Assembly (NCBI GenBank): GCA_910579085.1
Contig: CAJTRU010000074.1
Span: 1 to 16,368, forward strand
Length of the DNA stretch: 16,368 nucleotides
Origin: an uncultured Lachnospiraceae bacterium
GTDB lineage: Bacteria; Bacillota; Clostridia; Lachnospirales; Lachnospiraceae
Reading direction: 5' to 3'
Shown: one piece after another, positions 7,346-15,093 of the stretch
How the letters are laid out: each line of letters begins with the position of its first letter
How positions within the stretch are numbered: position 1 is the first letter of the stretch
Notes under the pieces: generated by a model
What the model saw: the letters and a program-made list of their open reading frames with translations, nothing else
Databases searched by the model: none
Told to the model about the DNA's origin: nothing
Position numbers and translations under genes: made by a program

Positions 7346-7494
7346 CTGTCCTAATTCCTCTCTATATGCTTTATATCCAGTTACTCTGTTTTAACCGCAA
7401 TTTTTTCTACAATTCCTATCTTGTTTATGCTGCCTGGAATATTATTAAAATTTTACCTGGCCCATGTTTTGCATAATACATTACTTACAGCTCT
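7346..7494 (-). other. Gap between ilvA and hisZ without a clear promoter, T-box or terminator
   Basis: The 149 bases contain no GC-rich hairpin with T-run, no T-box sequence and no well-formed -35/-10 pair on the minus strand. The best pair is TTGCGG and TATAAA with an unfavourable 19-bp spacing. The absence of a terminator is compatible with read-through from ilvA into hisZ. A 23-codon open stretch that ends at 7381 is discussed under findings. Confidence 0.5.
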
Positions 7495-8718
7495 TTATTT
7501 GTCATAAATACCTGTAGGGCTTTCTGCTTTTGGGTCATAACCTTTTTCGCGGAGTGCATTAATTATCTGCTGTTTATGCTCATGGCCAAATGCTTCAAGC
7601 GTAATTGTAAGTTCTACTGCTGCATTTCTGTTAATGCTTACAAACTGGTTATGTTCAAGCCTTATAATATTACCATTCATTTCTGCAATAACATTTGCCA
7701 CATTAACAAGTTCGCCTGGCCTGTCCGGAAGCAGGACTGCTATTGTAAATACACGCCCTCTCTGTATAAGCCCGTGCTGTACAACAGAAGAAAGTGTTAT
7801 TATATCCATATTTCCGCCGCTAAGTATTGAAACAACTTTTTTATTTTTGCATTTTAAATGCTTTAATGCAGCTACTGTAAGAAGACCTGAATTCTCAACA
7901 ACCATTTTATGGTTTTCTATTATATCAAGGAAATTTACTATAAGCTCGTGGTCTTCTACTGTTATAATTTCATCAATATTTTCCTGTATATATGGAAATA
8001 CAACATTTCCTGGGGTTTTTACTGCTGTACCATCTGCAATGGTTTCAACATCTGGAAGTGTTACAACTTCCCCGGCATTTAATGAAGCTTTCATACAGCT
8101 TGCACCCGCAGGCTCAACACCAATAACCATTATATTTGGGTTAAGCAGCTTTGCAAGTGTTGAAACACCCGCAGCCAGCCCGCCGCCGCCAATAGGCACA
8201 AGTATAATATCAACTGTAGGAAGTTCCTTAAATATTTCCATAGCAATAGTGCCCTGGCCTGTTGCAACTGTTTCATCATTAAATGGATGGATAAATGCTG
8301 CACCCTTTTCTTCTGCAAGCTTAAGTGCATACTGGCTTGCTTCGTCATATACAGAACCATAAAGCACAACCTCTGCACCATAACTCTTTGTCCGGTTCAC
8401 TTTAAGAAGCGGTGTTGCTTCTGGCATAACAATAGTTGCAGGCACGCCAAAAAGCTTTGCAGCATATGCAACACCCTGTGCATGGTTTCCAGCAGAAGCA
8501 GTAACAAGCCCTTTCTGTCTTTCATCTTCTGGAAGTGTGCTTATTTTATAATAAGCACCCCTTACTTTATATGCGCCGGTATACTGCATATTTTCAGGTT
8601 TAAGATAGACCTTGTTGCCTGTCTGTGCAGAAAAATATTCACTATAAATAAGGTTTGTAGGTAATACCACCTCTTTTACTTTTTCTGCTGCTTCCTCAAA
8701 TTTATCAAGAGTCATCAT
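7495..8718 (-). CDS. ilvA: Threonine ammonia-lyase (threonine deaminase) with C-terminal ACT domain
   Basis: A PLP enzyme that deaminates L-threonine to 2-oxobutanoate and ammonia, the entry step to isoleucine. The catalytic domain (about 15-315) shows the PLP lysine K51 in TGAYKVRGAYYK, SAGNHAQGVAYAA (75-87), the phosphate-binding IGGGGLAAG (176-184) and the late SGGN (300-303). A single ACT domain follows (about 323-393), beginning RVFTIAVLLPDRPGELVNV, so allosteric control by an amino acid is likely. At 407 residues it is the short, one-ACT type rather than the 514-residue enterobacterial IlvA. Whether it serves synthesis or catabolism cannot be decided from sequence. Two adjacent ATG codons compete as start. 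The gene begins 9 bases after the NADAR gene, whose last codons supply the likely ribosome binding site, so the two are probably translationally coupled. Confidence 0.93.
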   Translation of the reverse strand: MMTLDKFEEAAEKVKEVVLPTNLIYSEYFSAQTGNKVYLKPENMQYTGAYKVRGAYYKISTLPEDERQKGLVTASAGNHAQGVAYAAKLFGVPATIVMPEATPLLKVNRTKSYGAEVVLYGSVYDEASQYALKLAEEKGAAFIHPFNDETVATGQGTIAMEIFKELPTVDIILVPIGGGGLAAGVSTLAKLLNPNIMVIGVEPAGASCMKASLNAGEVVTLPDVETIADGTAVKTPGNVVFPYIQENIDEIITVEDHELIVNFLDIIENHKMVVENSGLLTVAALKHLKCKNKKVVSILSGGNMDIITLSSVVQHGLIQRGRVFTIAVLLPDRPGELVNVANVIAEMNGNIIRLEHNQFVSINRNAAVELTITLEAFGHEHKQQIINALREKGYDPKAESPTGIYDK

Positions 8719-8727
8719 AATTATAAA

Positions 8728-9387
8728 TTACCCCTCTCTGGATTTTAAATAAACAATTTCCTTAAATTTTTCTTTATCTTTTAATGCTGCTTCAAGCAGA
8801 CCCTGTCTTGTCAAAGAAACAAATATAGCAGCAGCCTCTGCCTGGCAGTTAATGGATTTCTTTGGGTTAAATTCTATGTCTGTAAAAGCATCATATCCAA
8901 GCACCTGTACAGCAAGGTCTTTTTGCAAGTTTAAAGCATTAATGTATAACCAGTTATAAAAATATGTTTCTGGTTTTGTTTCAAATTCCATTCCATCAAA
9001 TACAAATGAAATAATCCTTCCACTATTTTTTAAACGTTCATCTTTTTTAGCTGCCTTTGATGGCACATATAATAAATCTGTATACGGGCCTCCGTTTTCA
9101 AAAACCTTGCCTGCCTGGAAAGCTGACTCAACAGAACATTCCCTGCCATCGCTGGTCTTTGTCATAAGGTTAAATGCACTTAAGTTTACGCCAGCTATCT
9201 CCTCTGATTTACTGGAAATCTCTAAAACTCTTTTGCCATTATTCTTTTTAAGGAATTCATTATGCAGGCTGCATATACACTTCTTTTTCTGTTTATCAGA
9301 AAAGCCGCTGAAAAATTCAAACTCTGTATCTTCCCTGGTACAGAATTTATTATCCAGTGATACTGTAAAAACTGGCCTGTTTGCCAT
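8728..9387 (-). CDS. NADAR-family protein of the DarT1-associated type, without a neighbouring DarT
   Basis: A 219-residue soluble protein, no signal peptide. Blocks typical of the DarT1-associated NADAR family are present: LEISSKSEEIAGVNLSAFNL (55-74), VESAFQAGKVFENGGPYTDL (86-105, with K94 as candidate catalytic lysine), KKDERLKNSGRIISF (114-128), FYNWLYINAL (143-152) and YDAFTDIEFNPKKSINCQA (165-183). Known members act as antitoxins that remove ADP-ribose placed on guanine bases of DNA by DarT1 toxins. The assignment is from remembered family motifs, not from a search. No DarT gene is present: 168 bases separate it from ftsY and 9 bases from ilvA. AAAGGAGG at 9394-9401 with 6-base spacing fixes the start, and a good promoter lies at 9446-9473. 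It may be an orphan antitoxin, a phage-defence counter-protein or a housekeeping DNA-repair hydrolase. Confidence 0.78.
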   Translation of the reverse strand: MANRPVFTVSLDNKFCTREDTEFEFFSGFSDKQKKKCICSLHNEFLKKNNGKRVLEISSKSEEIAGVNLSAFNLMTKTSDGRECSVESAFQAGKVFENGGPYTDLLYVPSKAAKKDERLKNSGRIISFVFDGMEFETKPETYFYNWLYINALNLQKDLAVQVLGYDAFTDIEFNPKKSINCQAEAAAIFVSLTRQGLLEAALKDKEKFKEIVYLKSREG

Positions 9388-9445
9388 ATTGTGCCTCCTT
9401 TGTACAGATAAATATATAAATATCCGGAAATCCTGCCAGTTATTT

Positions 9446-9473
9446 ATTATATCAAAACCATCAAATAAAGCAA
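9446..9473 (-). promoter_or_regulatory. Extended -10 promoter in front of the NADAR gene
   Basis: Reading the minus strand, TTGCTT (9473-9468) is followed after 16 bp by a perfect TATAAT (9451-9446), with TGA directly before it making an extended -10. Transcription would start near 9439, giving an untranslated leader of about 50 bases before the ATG at 9387. It probably also drives ilvA and possibly the his genes. Confidence 0.6.
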
Positions 9474-9555
9474 TGCCATTTTTGTTTCAGTGGTATAGTT
9501 TAATATGCCTCCTCTGTTTTCTTTATTTTGGATTTTTAACTGCTTTTTTGTATTA

Positions 9556-10497
9556 TTATTTTCCATCCGCTGGCGGCATTGAAAACAGCGCATCTACAAA
9601 TGAATCTGCATTAAATTTCTGTAAATCGTCTATTTTTTCACCAATTCCTATATACTTTACAGGTATTTTCATTTCAGACTGTATTGCAATTGCTATTCCG
9701 CCTTTTGCTGTACCATCAAGTTTTGTAAGTATTATTCCTGTTATATCTGCTACTTCATTAAACTGTTTAGCCTGTGCAAGTGCATTTTGTCCTGTAGTCC
9801 CGTCAAGTACAACAAGTGTTTCACGGCGTGCATCTGGAAATTCCCTGTCTATTATGCGGTTGATTTTCCTAAGTTCTTCCATTAAGTTTTTCTTGTTATG
9901 AAGCCTGCCTGCTGTATCACATATAAGCACATCTGCATTTCTGGCTTTGGCGGCATTTACTGCATCAAATACAACAGAAGCAGGGTCGCCGCCTTCCTGT
10001 CCTGATATTATCTCAACTCCAGCCCTTGAAGCCCATTCTGTAAGCTGTTCTATTGCGGCAGCCCTGAATGTATCAGCAGCGGCAAGTACTACTTTTTTAC
10101 CTTTGTTTTTAAACTGGCCTGCCAGCTTGCCTACAGAAGTAGTTTTTCCTACACCGTTTACCCCTATAAGCATAACGACAGAAACCTCTTTTTCAAAATC
10201 ATAAGCATTTTCATCCACCCGCATCTGCTCCTTAATTGAATCAATTAAAAGCTGGCGGCATACATCTATTTCTTTTATCTTCTGCTCTTTTACTTTCTGT
10301 CTTAAATTCTCAATAATCTTCTCGGTTGTGGCAACACCTATATCTGCCATAATAAGGACTTCTTCCAGTTCCTCATAAAAGTCCTCGTCAATCTCTGAAA
10401 ACCCATTGAAAATTGAATCAATTCCAGCCACTAAATTATCACGTGTTTTTGCCAGTCCCTCTTTAAGCCTGCTAAAAAAACCTTTCTTTTCTTTCAT
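9556..10497 (-). CDS. ftsY: Signal recognition particle receptor FtsY
   Basis: A GTPase that docks the SRP-ribosome complex at the membrane for cotranslational insertion of membrane proteins. The 313 residues contain a short basic/amphipathic N-terminus (KEKKGFFSRLKEGLAKTRD), the helical N domain and the NG GTPase: G1 GVNGVGKT (112-119), G2 DTFRAAA (142-148), G3 DTAGR (194-198), G4 TKLD (258-261) and the closing GIGEKIDDL (284-292). The acidic A domain of the E. coli protein is absent, normal for Firmicutes. The ATG lacks a close ribosome binding site; instead a five-codon open frame (10494-10511) with a good site ends in ATGA across this start. It follows smc by 39 bases. The ylxM-ffh pair that often follows ftsY in Firmicutes is not here. 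Confidence 0.96.
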   Translation of the reverse strand: MKEKKGFFSRLKEGLAKTRDNLVAGIDSIFNGFSEIDEDFYEELEEVLIMADIGVATTEKIIENLRQKVKEQKIKEIDVCRQLLIDSIKEQMRVDENAYDFEKEVSVVMLIGVNGVGKTTSVGKLAGQFKNKGKKVVLAAADTFRAAAIEQLTEWASRAGVEIISGQEGGDPASVVFDAVNAAKARNADVLICDTAGRLHNKKNLMEELRKINRIIDREFPDARRETLVVLDGTTGQNALAQAKQFNEVADITGIILTKLDGTAKGGIAIAIQSEMKIPVKYIGIGEKIDDLQKFNADSFVDALFSMPPADGK

Positions 10498-10511
10498 AAT
10501 ACTAAATCCAT
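10494..10511 (-). CDS. Possible five-codon leader ORF coupled to ftsY
   Basis: On the minus strand, an AGGA about 6 bases before ATG at 10511 opens a frame of five codons (MDLVL) whose TGA overlaps the ftsY start codon as ATGA. The ftsY ATG has no ribosome binding site of its own at normal distance. Termination-reinitiation would explain how ftsY is translated. So short a frame can be chance, so confidence is low. Confidence 0.3.
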   Translation of the reverse strand: MDLVL

Positions 10512-10536
10512 GCCCTTTCCTAATAAATTATCCAGC

Positions 10537-13500
10537 CTATACTTCCACCAGGTTTACAGACACAAGGGTTGAAACACCTTTTTCCTGCATTGTTATTCCA
10601 TACAGTATATCTGCGGCATCCATTGTGCCCCTGCGGTGTGTGATTACAATAAACTGTGTATCTTTTGTAAGTTTATGCAGGTAGTCCGCATACCTGCCTA
10701 CATTGGAGTCGTCCAGCGCTGCCTCTATTTCATCCAGAAGACAGAACGGGGAAGGTTTTAAACTCTGTATTGCAAAAAGAAGCGCAATCGCTGAAAGTGC
10801 CTTTTCCCCACCTGAAAGCTGCATCATATTTTGTAATTTTTTACCTGGAGGCTGTGCTATTATATTTATCCCTGCAAGAAGTATATCTTCACCTTCCACA
10901 AGTTCAATAGTACCCCTGCCGCCGCCAAACAGTTCTTTAAATACATTATTAAAACGGCTGCTTATCTCTGCAAACTGTATTTCAAACTGCCTGCGCATCT
11001 CTGTATCAAGTTCTTCTATTACACCAACAAGCACTTCTGCGGCTTCTGTAAGGTCGGCATGCTGCCCCGCAAGCAGTTCATACCTTTCCATAAGCTCATT
11101 ATACTGCTCTACAGCATTTACATTAACATCCCCAAGCGCCCTTATAGTGCTTTTAAGTTCTTCAATGCGTTTCTTCATATCAGCAAGGCTTAGTGTACTT
11201 TCAGTTTTTAAAGCTTCTGCACTGTGGTATGTAAGTTCATACTGTTCCCACATATATTCTGTATAAGAATTAATCCTGTCTTCAAGCTTATCCCTCTGGC
11301 TGCCCAGGCGGAAACATTCCTTGTCCAGTTCACTTGCAAGTTCTGCAAGTTCCTCACGTTTTGCAAGATATTCCTTACTCTTTGCAGATATTTCTTCACG
11401 TTCTGATTTTCTTTTTTCAAGCCTTTCTGAAAGCCTGGCTGTTTCAAGCTTTATATCTTCTATATCCTGCAATACCTGTTCTATTTCCTGCTGTTTGCCA
11501 AGTACAAGTTTGCCAATATTGCCGCTATTTGATACAGCTTCTTCAATGCCTCTTTCCATATCCCTTATTTCCTGGGTAATACGGTTTATATTTTCAGAAA
11601 TAAAGCTGCGCCTGCTGCCAAGTGAGGTAATCTCTACCATAAGGTTTGAATTATCCCTGGAAATGCTGGTTTCAGAATTATGCAGTTCTTCAAGCCCTGA
11701 ATTTAATGCAGTAATCCGTTCTTCATATGAATGGTTTCTCCCGTCATTATCTGACAGTTTTATGCTAACCTCTCCAAGCGCCTTTTTAAGTTCATTATCC
11801 CTTTGTTCAGTTTCTTTTGCCTCAATATGGATATGGATAAGTTTTTCTTCATTTGCTTTAAAATCACTTAATGCCCTGTCATAATTAATCTTTGCTGTAT
11901 TCTGTTCTAATACCAGTTCTTGTATTATCTTTTCATTGGCAGTTATTTTGCCTGAAACAGAAGCCTTTTTATCTCCTGCCTCTTTAAGCTTTGCAGAAAT
12001 CTTTGAAAGCTTGTCCCCAATGCTTTTTACTGATTTTTCCAGGTCTTCCATTTCCCTGCGCCGCCCAAGAAGGTTATTGCTGTTTTTAAATGCACCTCCT
12101 GACATAGTGCCGCCAGGATTTAACAAATCACCTTCTATAGTTACAATCCTTATAGTATGGTTGTATTTTCCAGCAAGTGCTATGGCATTGTCAATATTGT
12201 CAACAACTATATGCCGTCCAAGCAGGTATCTGACAAGAGTGCTGTATTGTGCATCTGCTTCCACAAGTGAAGAAGCTGTTCCAATAACACCTTTCTGCTC
12301 CATAATGCCATCTGCCTGCATTTCCTTTCCTTGCCTTATATTAGTAAGTGGAAGAAATGTAGCACGCCCATATTTATTTTTCTTAAGGTACTGTATCATA
12401 TCTTTTGCAGTCCCGGCATTATCTGTAACGATATTTTGTATACTTCCGCCAAGTGCAATTTCAATGGCAGTTTCAAACTCTTTCTTTACTCTTATAATAT
12501 CAGCTACAACACCAATTATACCAGTGTGTTTTTCCCGCTGTTCCATTACACGTTTTATGCTCTGTCCAAAACCGTCATATCTTTCTGCCATGTTTTTAAG
12601 GGAAGACAGACGGGAATTCTCAATATGGAACTGCTGTTGCATTTCCCTGTGTTCATTTTCCAGGTTCTTAATGCCATCATCTAATTTTATTACAGCCTGT
12701 CCATATTCCTGGTTTAACTTCTTTTTTGCATCAATTTTTTCCGAAACTTCATCAAGGGCTTTCTGCCCTTTCTCCATAATTTCATTAAAAACAGCAGCAT
12801 CTGATTTATTCTTAATAACCCTTTGTGTAAATTCAGCTTTCTTAATATTATTCTGCTCAAGAAGTGTTTTCAGCCTGTTCTCCTCTGCCTTAATTCCTGA
12901 AGCTTCATTAAGTGCTTCCATCATCTCTTTACGGCAGTTTTCCACTTCCTGCTGGCTCTCTTTTATTTTATCTGATACAGCCTTTAAAGCAGCTTCATTT
13001 TCCTTCTTTGCATCCTCAAGTTTTGCAAGCTCTTCACTGTTTGTAACTAATTGTAAATTATAATTTTCCAGTTCATTTTCAAATGCTGTTTTACGCTCTT
13101 TAAAACTCTGTATCTGCTCTTTAAAATGCTGCTCACTCTGGTGTATTGCATTTATCTGCTCATTTAATACCTTTATACTGTTTTCAGCATTATTATATTG
13201 CACTTTCTTTTCAGAAAGAATTCCGCCCTCTTCTTCAATAACACCGTTCAGGTTATTTAACTGTTCTTCCAGTTCCTTATACTGCTGCCTGCAATCCTCT
13301 AAACCAGACCTTGCCCTTTCCAAGTCATTGTCTGCAATTTCTATTTTTTTGTCTGCCTCTGCAATTTCAGCGCCAGTCCTGTCATATTCCATAAGAAATG
13401 CATTTACATCAAGGTTTTTAAGCTCATCCCTGTATTTTAAATATTCCCTTGCTTTTCCAGCCTGCCTTTCAAGAGGCACTACCTGCTTGCCCAGTTCAGA

Positions 13501-14085
13501 AAGCACATCCTCAATACGCACAAGGTTCTGCTTCTCTTCTTCAAGGTTCTTTTCTGCTGCTGCTTTACGCTTTTTATACTTTACAATTCCTGCCGCCTCA
13601 TCAAAAAGTTCCCTGCGTTCATCAGGCTTTCCACTTAATATTTTATCAATCTGTCCTTGCCCGATAATTGAGTATCCTTCCTTGCCTATACCTGTATCAA
13701 AAAGAAGTTCCTGCACATCCTTAAGCCTGCATGATGCCCCATTTAAAAGGTATTCACTTTCACCAGAACGGTATACACGCCTTGCAATTTTTACTTCTTC
13801 ATAAGGCACATCAAGCCTGTGGTCTTCATTGCTGATTGTAATAGCCACATATGCAAAACCTAATGGCTTGCGCATCTGTGTACCTGCAAAGATAACATCC
13901 TCCATTTTAGCACCGCGGAGCTGTTTTGCACTCTGTTCACCTAAAACCCACCTTACAGCATCCGCAACATTGCTCTTGCCACTTCCATTTGGGCCTACAA
14001 TAGCAGTAATGCCATCATGGAATTCAAAAACCAGCTTATTGGCAAATGATTTAAAACCATGTACTTCAAGACTTTTTAAATACAT
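10537..14085 (-). CDS. smc: Chromosome condensation ATPase SMC
   Basis: The 1182-residue structural-maintenance-of-chromosomes protein, which dimerises through a hinge and organises DNA together with ScpA and ScpB. The N-terminal ATPase half carries Walker A GPNGSGKS (31-38) and the QGQIDKIL block (143-150). Long coiled coils rich in E, K and L run on both sides of a hinge at roughly 523-660, which starts near GIIGVVADI and ends near GGTMSGG. The C-terminal half has the ABC signature LSGGEKALSA (1090-1099), Walker B CLLDEIEAALDD (about 1115-1126) and the H-loop ITHRR (about 1148-1152). Length and motifs are complete. AGGGGA upstream of the ATG overlaps the end of rnc, leaving 3 bases between the genes, so rnc and smc are cotranscribed. 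The scpAB partners are not in the window. Confidence 0.98.
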   Translation of the reverse strand: MYLKSLEVHGFKSFANKLVFEFHDGITAIVGPNGSGKSNVADAVRWVLGEQSAKQLRGAKMEDVIFAGTQMRKPLGFAYVAITISNEDHRLDVPYEEVKIARRVYRSGESEYLLNGASCRLKDVQELLFDTGIGKEGYSIIGQGQIDKILSGKPDERRELFDEAAGIVKYKKRKAAAEKNLEEEKQNLVRIEDVLSELGKQVVPLERQAGKAREYLKYRDELKNLDVNAFLMEYDRTGAEIAEADKKIEIADNDLERARSGLEDCRQQYKELEEQLNNLNGVIEEEGGILSEKKVQYNNAENSIKVLNEQINAIHQSEQHFKEQIQSFKERKTAFENELENYNLQLVTNSEELAKLEDAKKENEAALKAVSDKIKESQQEVENCRKEMMEALNEASGIKAEENRLKTLLEQNNIKKAEFTQRVIKNKSDAAVFNEIMEKGQKALDEVSEKIDAKKKLNQEYGQAVIKLDDGIKNLENEHREMQQQFHIENSRLSSLKNMAERYDGFGQSIKRVMEQREKHTGIIGVVADIIRVKKEFETAIEIALGGSIQNIVTDNAGTAKDMIQYLKKNKYGRATFLPLTNIRQGKEMQADGIMEQKGVIGTASSLVEADAQYSTLVRYLLGRHIVVDNIDNAIALAGKYNHTIRIVTIEGDLLNPGGTMSGGAFKNSNNLLGRRREMEDLEKSVKSIGDKLSKISAKLKEAGDKKASVSGKITANEKIIQELVLEQNTAKINYDRALSDFKANEEKLIHIHIEAKETEQRDNELKKALGEVSIKLSDNDGRNHSYEERITALNSGLEELHNSETSISRDNSNLMVEITSLGSRRSFISENINRITQEIRDMERGIEEAVSNSGNIGKLVLGKQQEIEQVLQDIEDIKLETARLSERLEKRKSEREEISAKSKEYLAKREELAELASELDKECFRLGSQRDKLEDRINSYTEYMWEQYELTYHSAEALKTESTLSLADMKKRIEELKSTIRALGDVNVNAVEQYNELMERYELLAGQHADLTEAAEVLVGVIEELDTEMRRQFEIQFAEISSRFNNVFKELFGGGRGTIELVEGEDILLAGINIIAQPPGKKLQNMMQLSGGEKALSAIALLFAIQSLKPSPFCLLDEIEAALDDSNVGRYADYLHKLTKDTQFIVITHRRGTMDAADILYGITMQEKGVSTLVSVNLVEV

Positions 14086-14088
14086 CTG

Positions 14089-14787
14089 CTATCCCCTGTC
14101 CTTACTGGCATCCAGTTTAAGGATTGCCTGGTATGCAGCAGACTGTTCTGCTTTTTTCTTTGTCCTGTCTGTGGCCTTTGCAAGCATTTTGCCGCCAACA
14201 TTTACGGATACTGTAAACGATTTATTGTGGTCAGGCCCTTCCTCACTAAGAAGCTCATATTCAAGCTCCAGATGGTCTCCCTGCACAATTTCCTGGAGTA
14301 TGGTTTTGCTGTCATAGAACAGTTTTTTCTTCTCTATATCCTTTAAAATATGCTTATATATATACTCTCTGGCGCGCTCAAACCCTCCGTCAAGGTAAAC
14401 TGCACCTATAGTAGCTTCAAGCGTATCAGACAATATAGAATCCCTTTCACGTCCTCCAGTTAAATCTTCACCCTTGCCAAGCTGTAAATATTCCCCAAGC
14501 TTAAGCTCCCTTGCACATAATGCAAGAGTAGGCTCACATACATAACTTGCCCTTATTTTGGTCAGGTCTCCTTCTGGCTTTTCGGGATTTTCATTATATA
14601 TATATTCACTTGAAACAAGTTCAAGCACAGCATCCCCGAGAAATTCCAGCCTCTCATTGCACTCATACTTCTTAAGCCTGTTTTCATTGGAATATGAACT
14701 ATGCGTAAGTGCAGTCACCAGCAAATCTGGCTGGCTGAATTTATAGCCAGCCCTTTCTTCAAATTCTAATATTTTCTCCTGTCTCAT
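14089..14787 (-). CDS. rnc: Ribonuclease III
   Basis: An endonuclease that cuts double-stranded RNA, including rRNA precursors. From the ATG at 14787 it has 232 residues, normal for the family. The catalytic signature NERLEFLGDAVL (44-55) contains E48 and D52, and DTLEATIGAVYLDGG (121-135) supplies D121 and E124. A double-stranded RNA-binding domain follows (about 160-228) with KKKAEQSAAYQAIL. The frame can be extended nine codons upstream to a TTG at 14814, but that would overlap acpP and lacks a ribosome binding site. The ATG at 14787 has AGGAG ten bases upstream and gives the conserved RNase III N-terminus. It lies 13 bases after acpP and 3 before smc. Confidence 0.95.
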   Translation of the reverse strand: MRQEKILEFEERAGYKFSQPDLLVTALTHSSYSNENRLKKYECNERLEFLGDAVLELVSSEYIYNENPEKPEGDLTKIRASYVCEPTLALCARELKLGEYLQLGKGEDLTGGRERDSILSDTLEATIGAVYLDGGFERAREYIYKHILKDIEKKKLFYDSKTILQEIVQGDHLELEYELLSEEGPDHNKSFTVSVNVGGKMLAKATDRTKKKAEQSAAYQAILKLDASKDRG

Positions 14788-14797
14788 CCAGCAAAAT

Positions 14798-14802
14798 CTC
14801 CT
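14798..14802 (-). promoter_or_regulatory. Ribosome binding site that fixes the rnc start
   Basis: AGGAG on the minus strand, overlapping the acpP stop codon and 10 bases before the ATG at 14787. It supports that ATG over the upstream TTG at 14814 and suggests that translation of rnc is tied to termination on acpP. Confidence 0.6.
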
Positions 14803-15025
14803 ATCCTGCAGCAATTAGCTTATATAAATCTTCTACTGTATTTATACTTGCTGCAGTATCCTCATCAATTACAATATCAAACTCACTCTCCACACCCATA
14901 ACTATCTGGAACAGTTCCAGTGAATCTGCCCCAAGGTCATCATAAAATGACATATCAATAGAAACAGACTCTGCATCTGTCTGTAATACTTCTGCTATTA
15001 TTGCCTGAAGTTTTTCTAATTCCAT
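14801..15025 (-). CDS. acpP: Acyl carrier protein
   Basis: A small acidic carrier that holds growing fatty acyl chains as thioesters on a phosphopantetheine arm. The 74 residues fit the family. The attachment motif GADSLELFQ gives Ser35 as the modified residue, and the rest is helical with many Asp and Glu (VESEFDIVIDEDTA). GGGAGGA with 5-6 base spacing precedes the ATG. It lies between plsX and rnc, a common arrangement in Firmicutes, but is separated from plsX by 136 bases that can form strong secondary structures (listed separately). A second acyl carrier for another pathway is possible but the neighbours favour fatty-acid synthesis. Confidence 0.95.
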   Translation of the reverse strand: MELEKLQAIIAEVLQTDAESVSIDMSFYDDLGADSLELFQIVMGVESEFDIVIDEDTAASINTVEDLYKLIAAG

Positions 15026-15065
15026 TTTAATCCTCCCTGCCGCCTTTGACGACCCAAATAGATAT

Positions 15066-15090
15066 GAAAAACGCCACTTTTGCGTTTTTC
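15066..15090 (-). terminator. Terminator-like hairpin upstream of acpP
   Basis: GAAAAACGC (15066-15074) and GCGTTTTTC (15082-15090) are perfect 9-bp inverted repeats around a 7-base loop. On the minus strand the 3' arm contains five Ts within the stem, followed by CATATC, so it resembles a weak terminator or an attenuator 40 bases before the acpP start. Termination would be partial at most, since the essential genes downstream must be expressed. Confidence 0.5.
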
Positions 15091-15093
15091 CAG

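Noticed and set aside
7422..7478. 18-codon frame MYYAKHGPGKILIIFQAA between ilvA and hisZ as a histidine leader peptide
   Set aside because: It has only one histidine codon, no good ribosome binding site and no following attenuator hairpin.
9451..9483. Ten-codon frame MALLYLMVLI between ftsY and the NADAR gene
   Set aside because: The nearest AGGAGG is more than 20 bases upstream and the frame overlaps the promoter of the NADAR gene; chance is the simpler explanation.
9107..9901. Long plus-strand open frame of 264 codons opposite the NADAR gene and ftsY
   Set aside because: It runs antisense across two well-supported genes and a gap, has low-complexity Ser/Phe/Leu-rich sequence typical of antisense frames, and shows no family motif.
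11936..13063. Plus-strand open frame of 375 codons inside smc
   Set aside because: Antisense to the coiled-coil region of smc; long open antisense frames are expected there because of its codon bias. Ser/Phe/Ile/Leu-rich with no domain.
14788..14814. Nine-codon extension of rnc to a TTG start at 14814
   Set aside because: It would overlap acpP, lacks a ribosome binding site and adds residues not typical of RNase III; the ATG at 14787 has AGGAG upstream.
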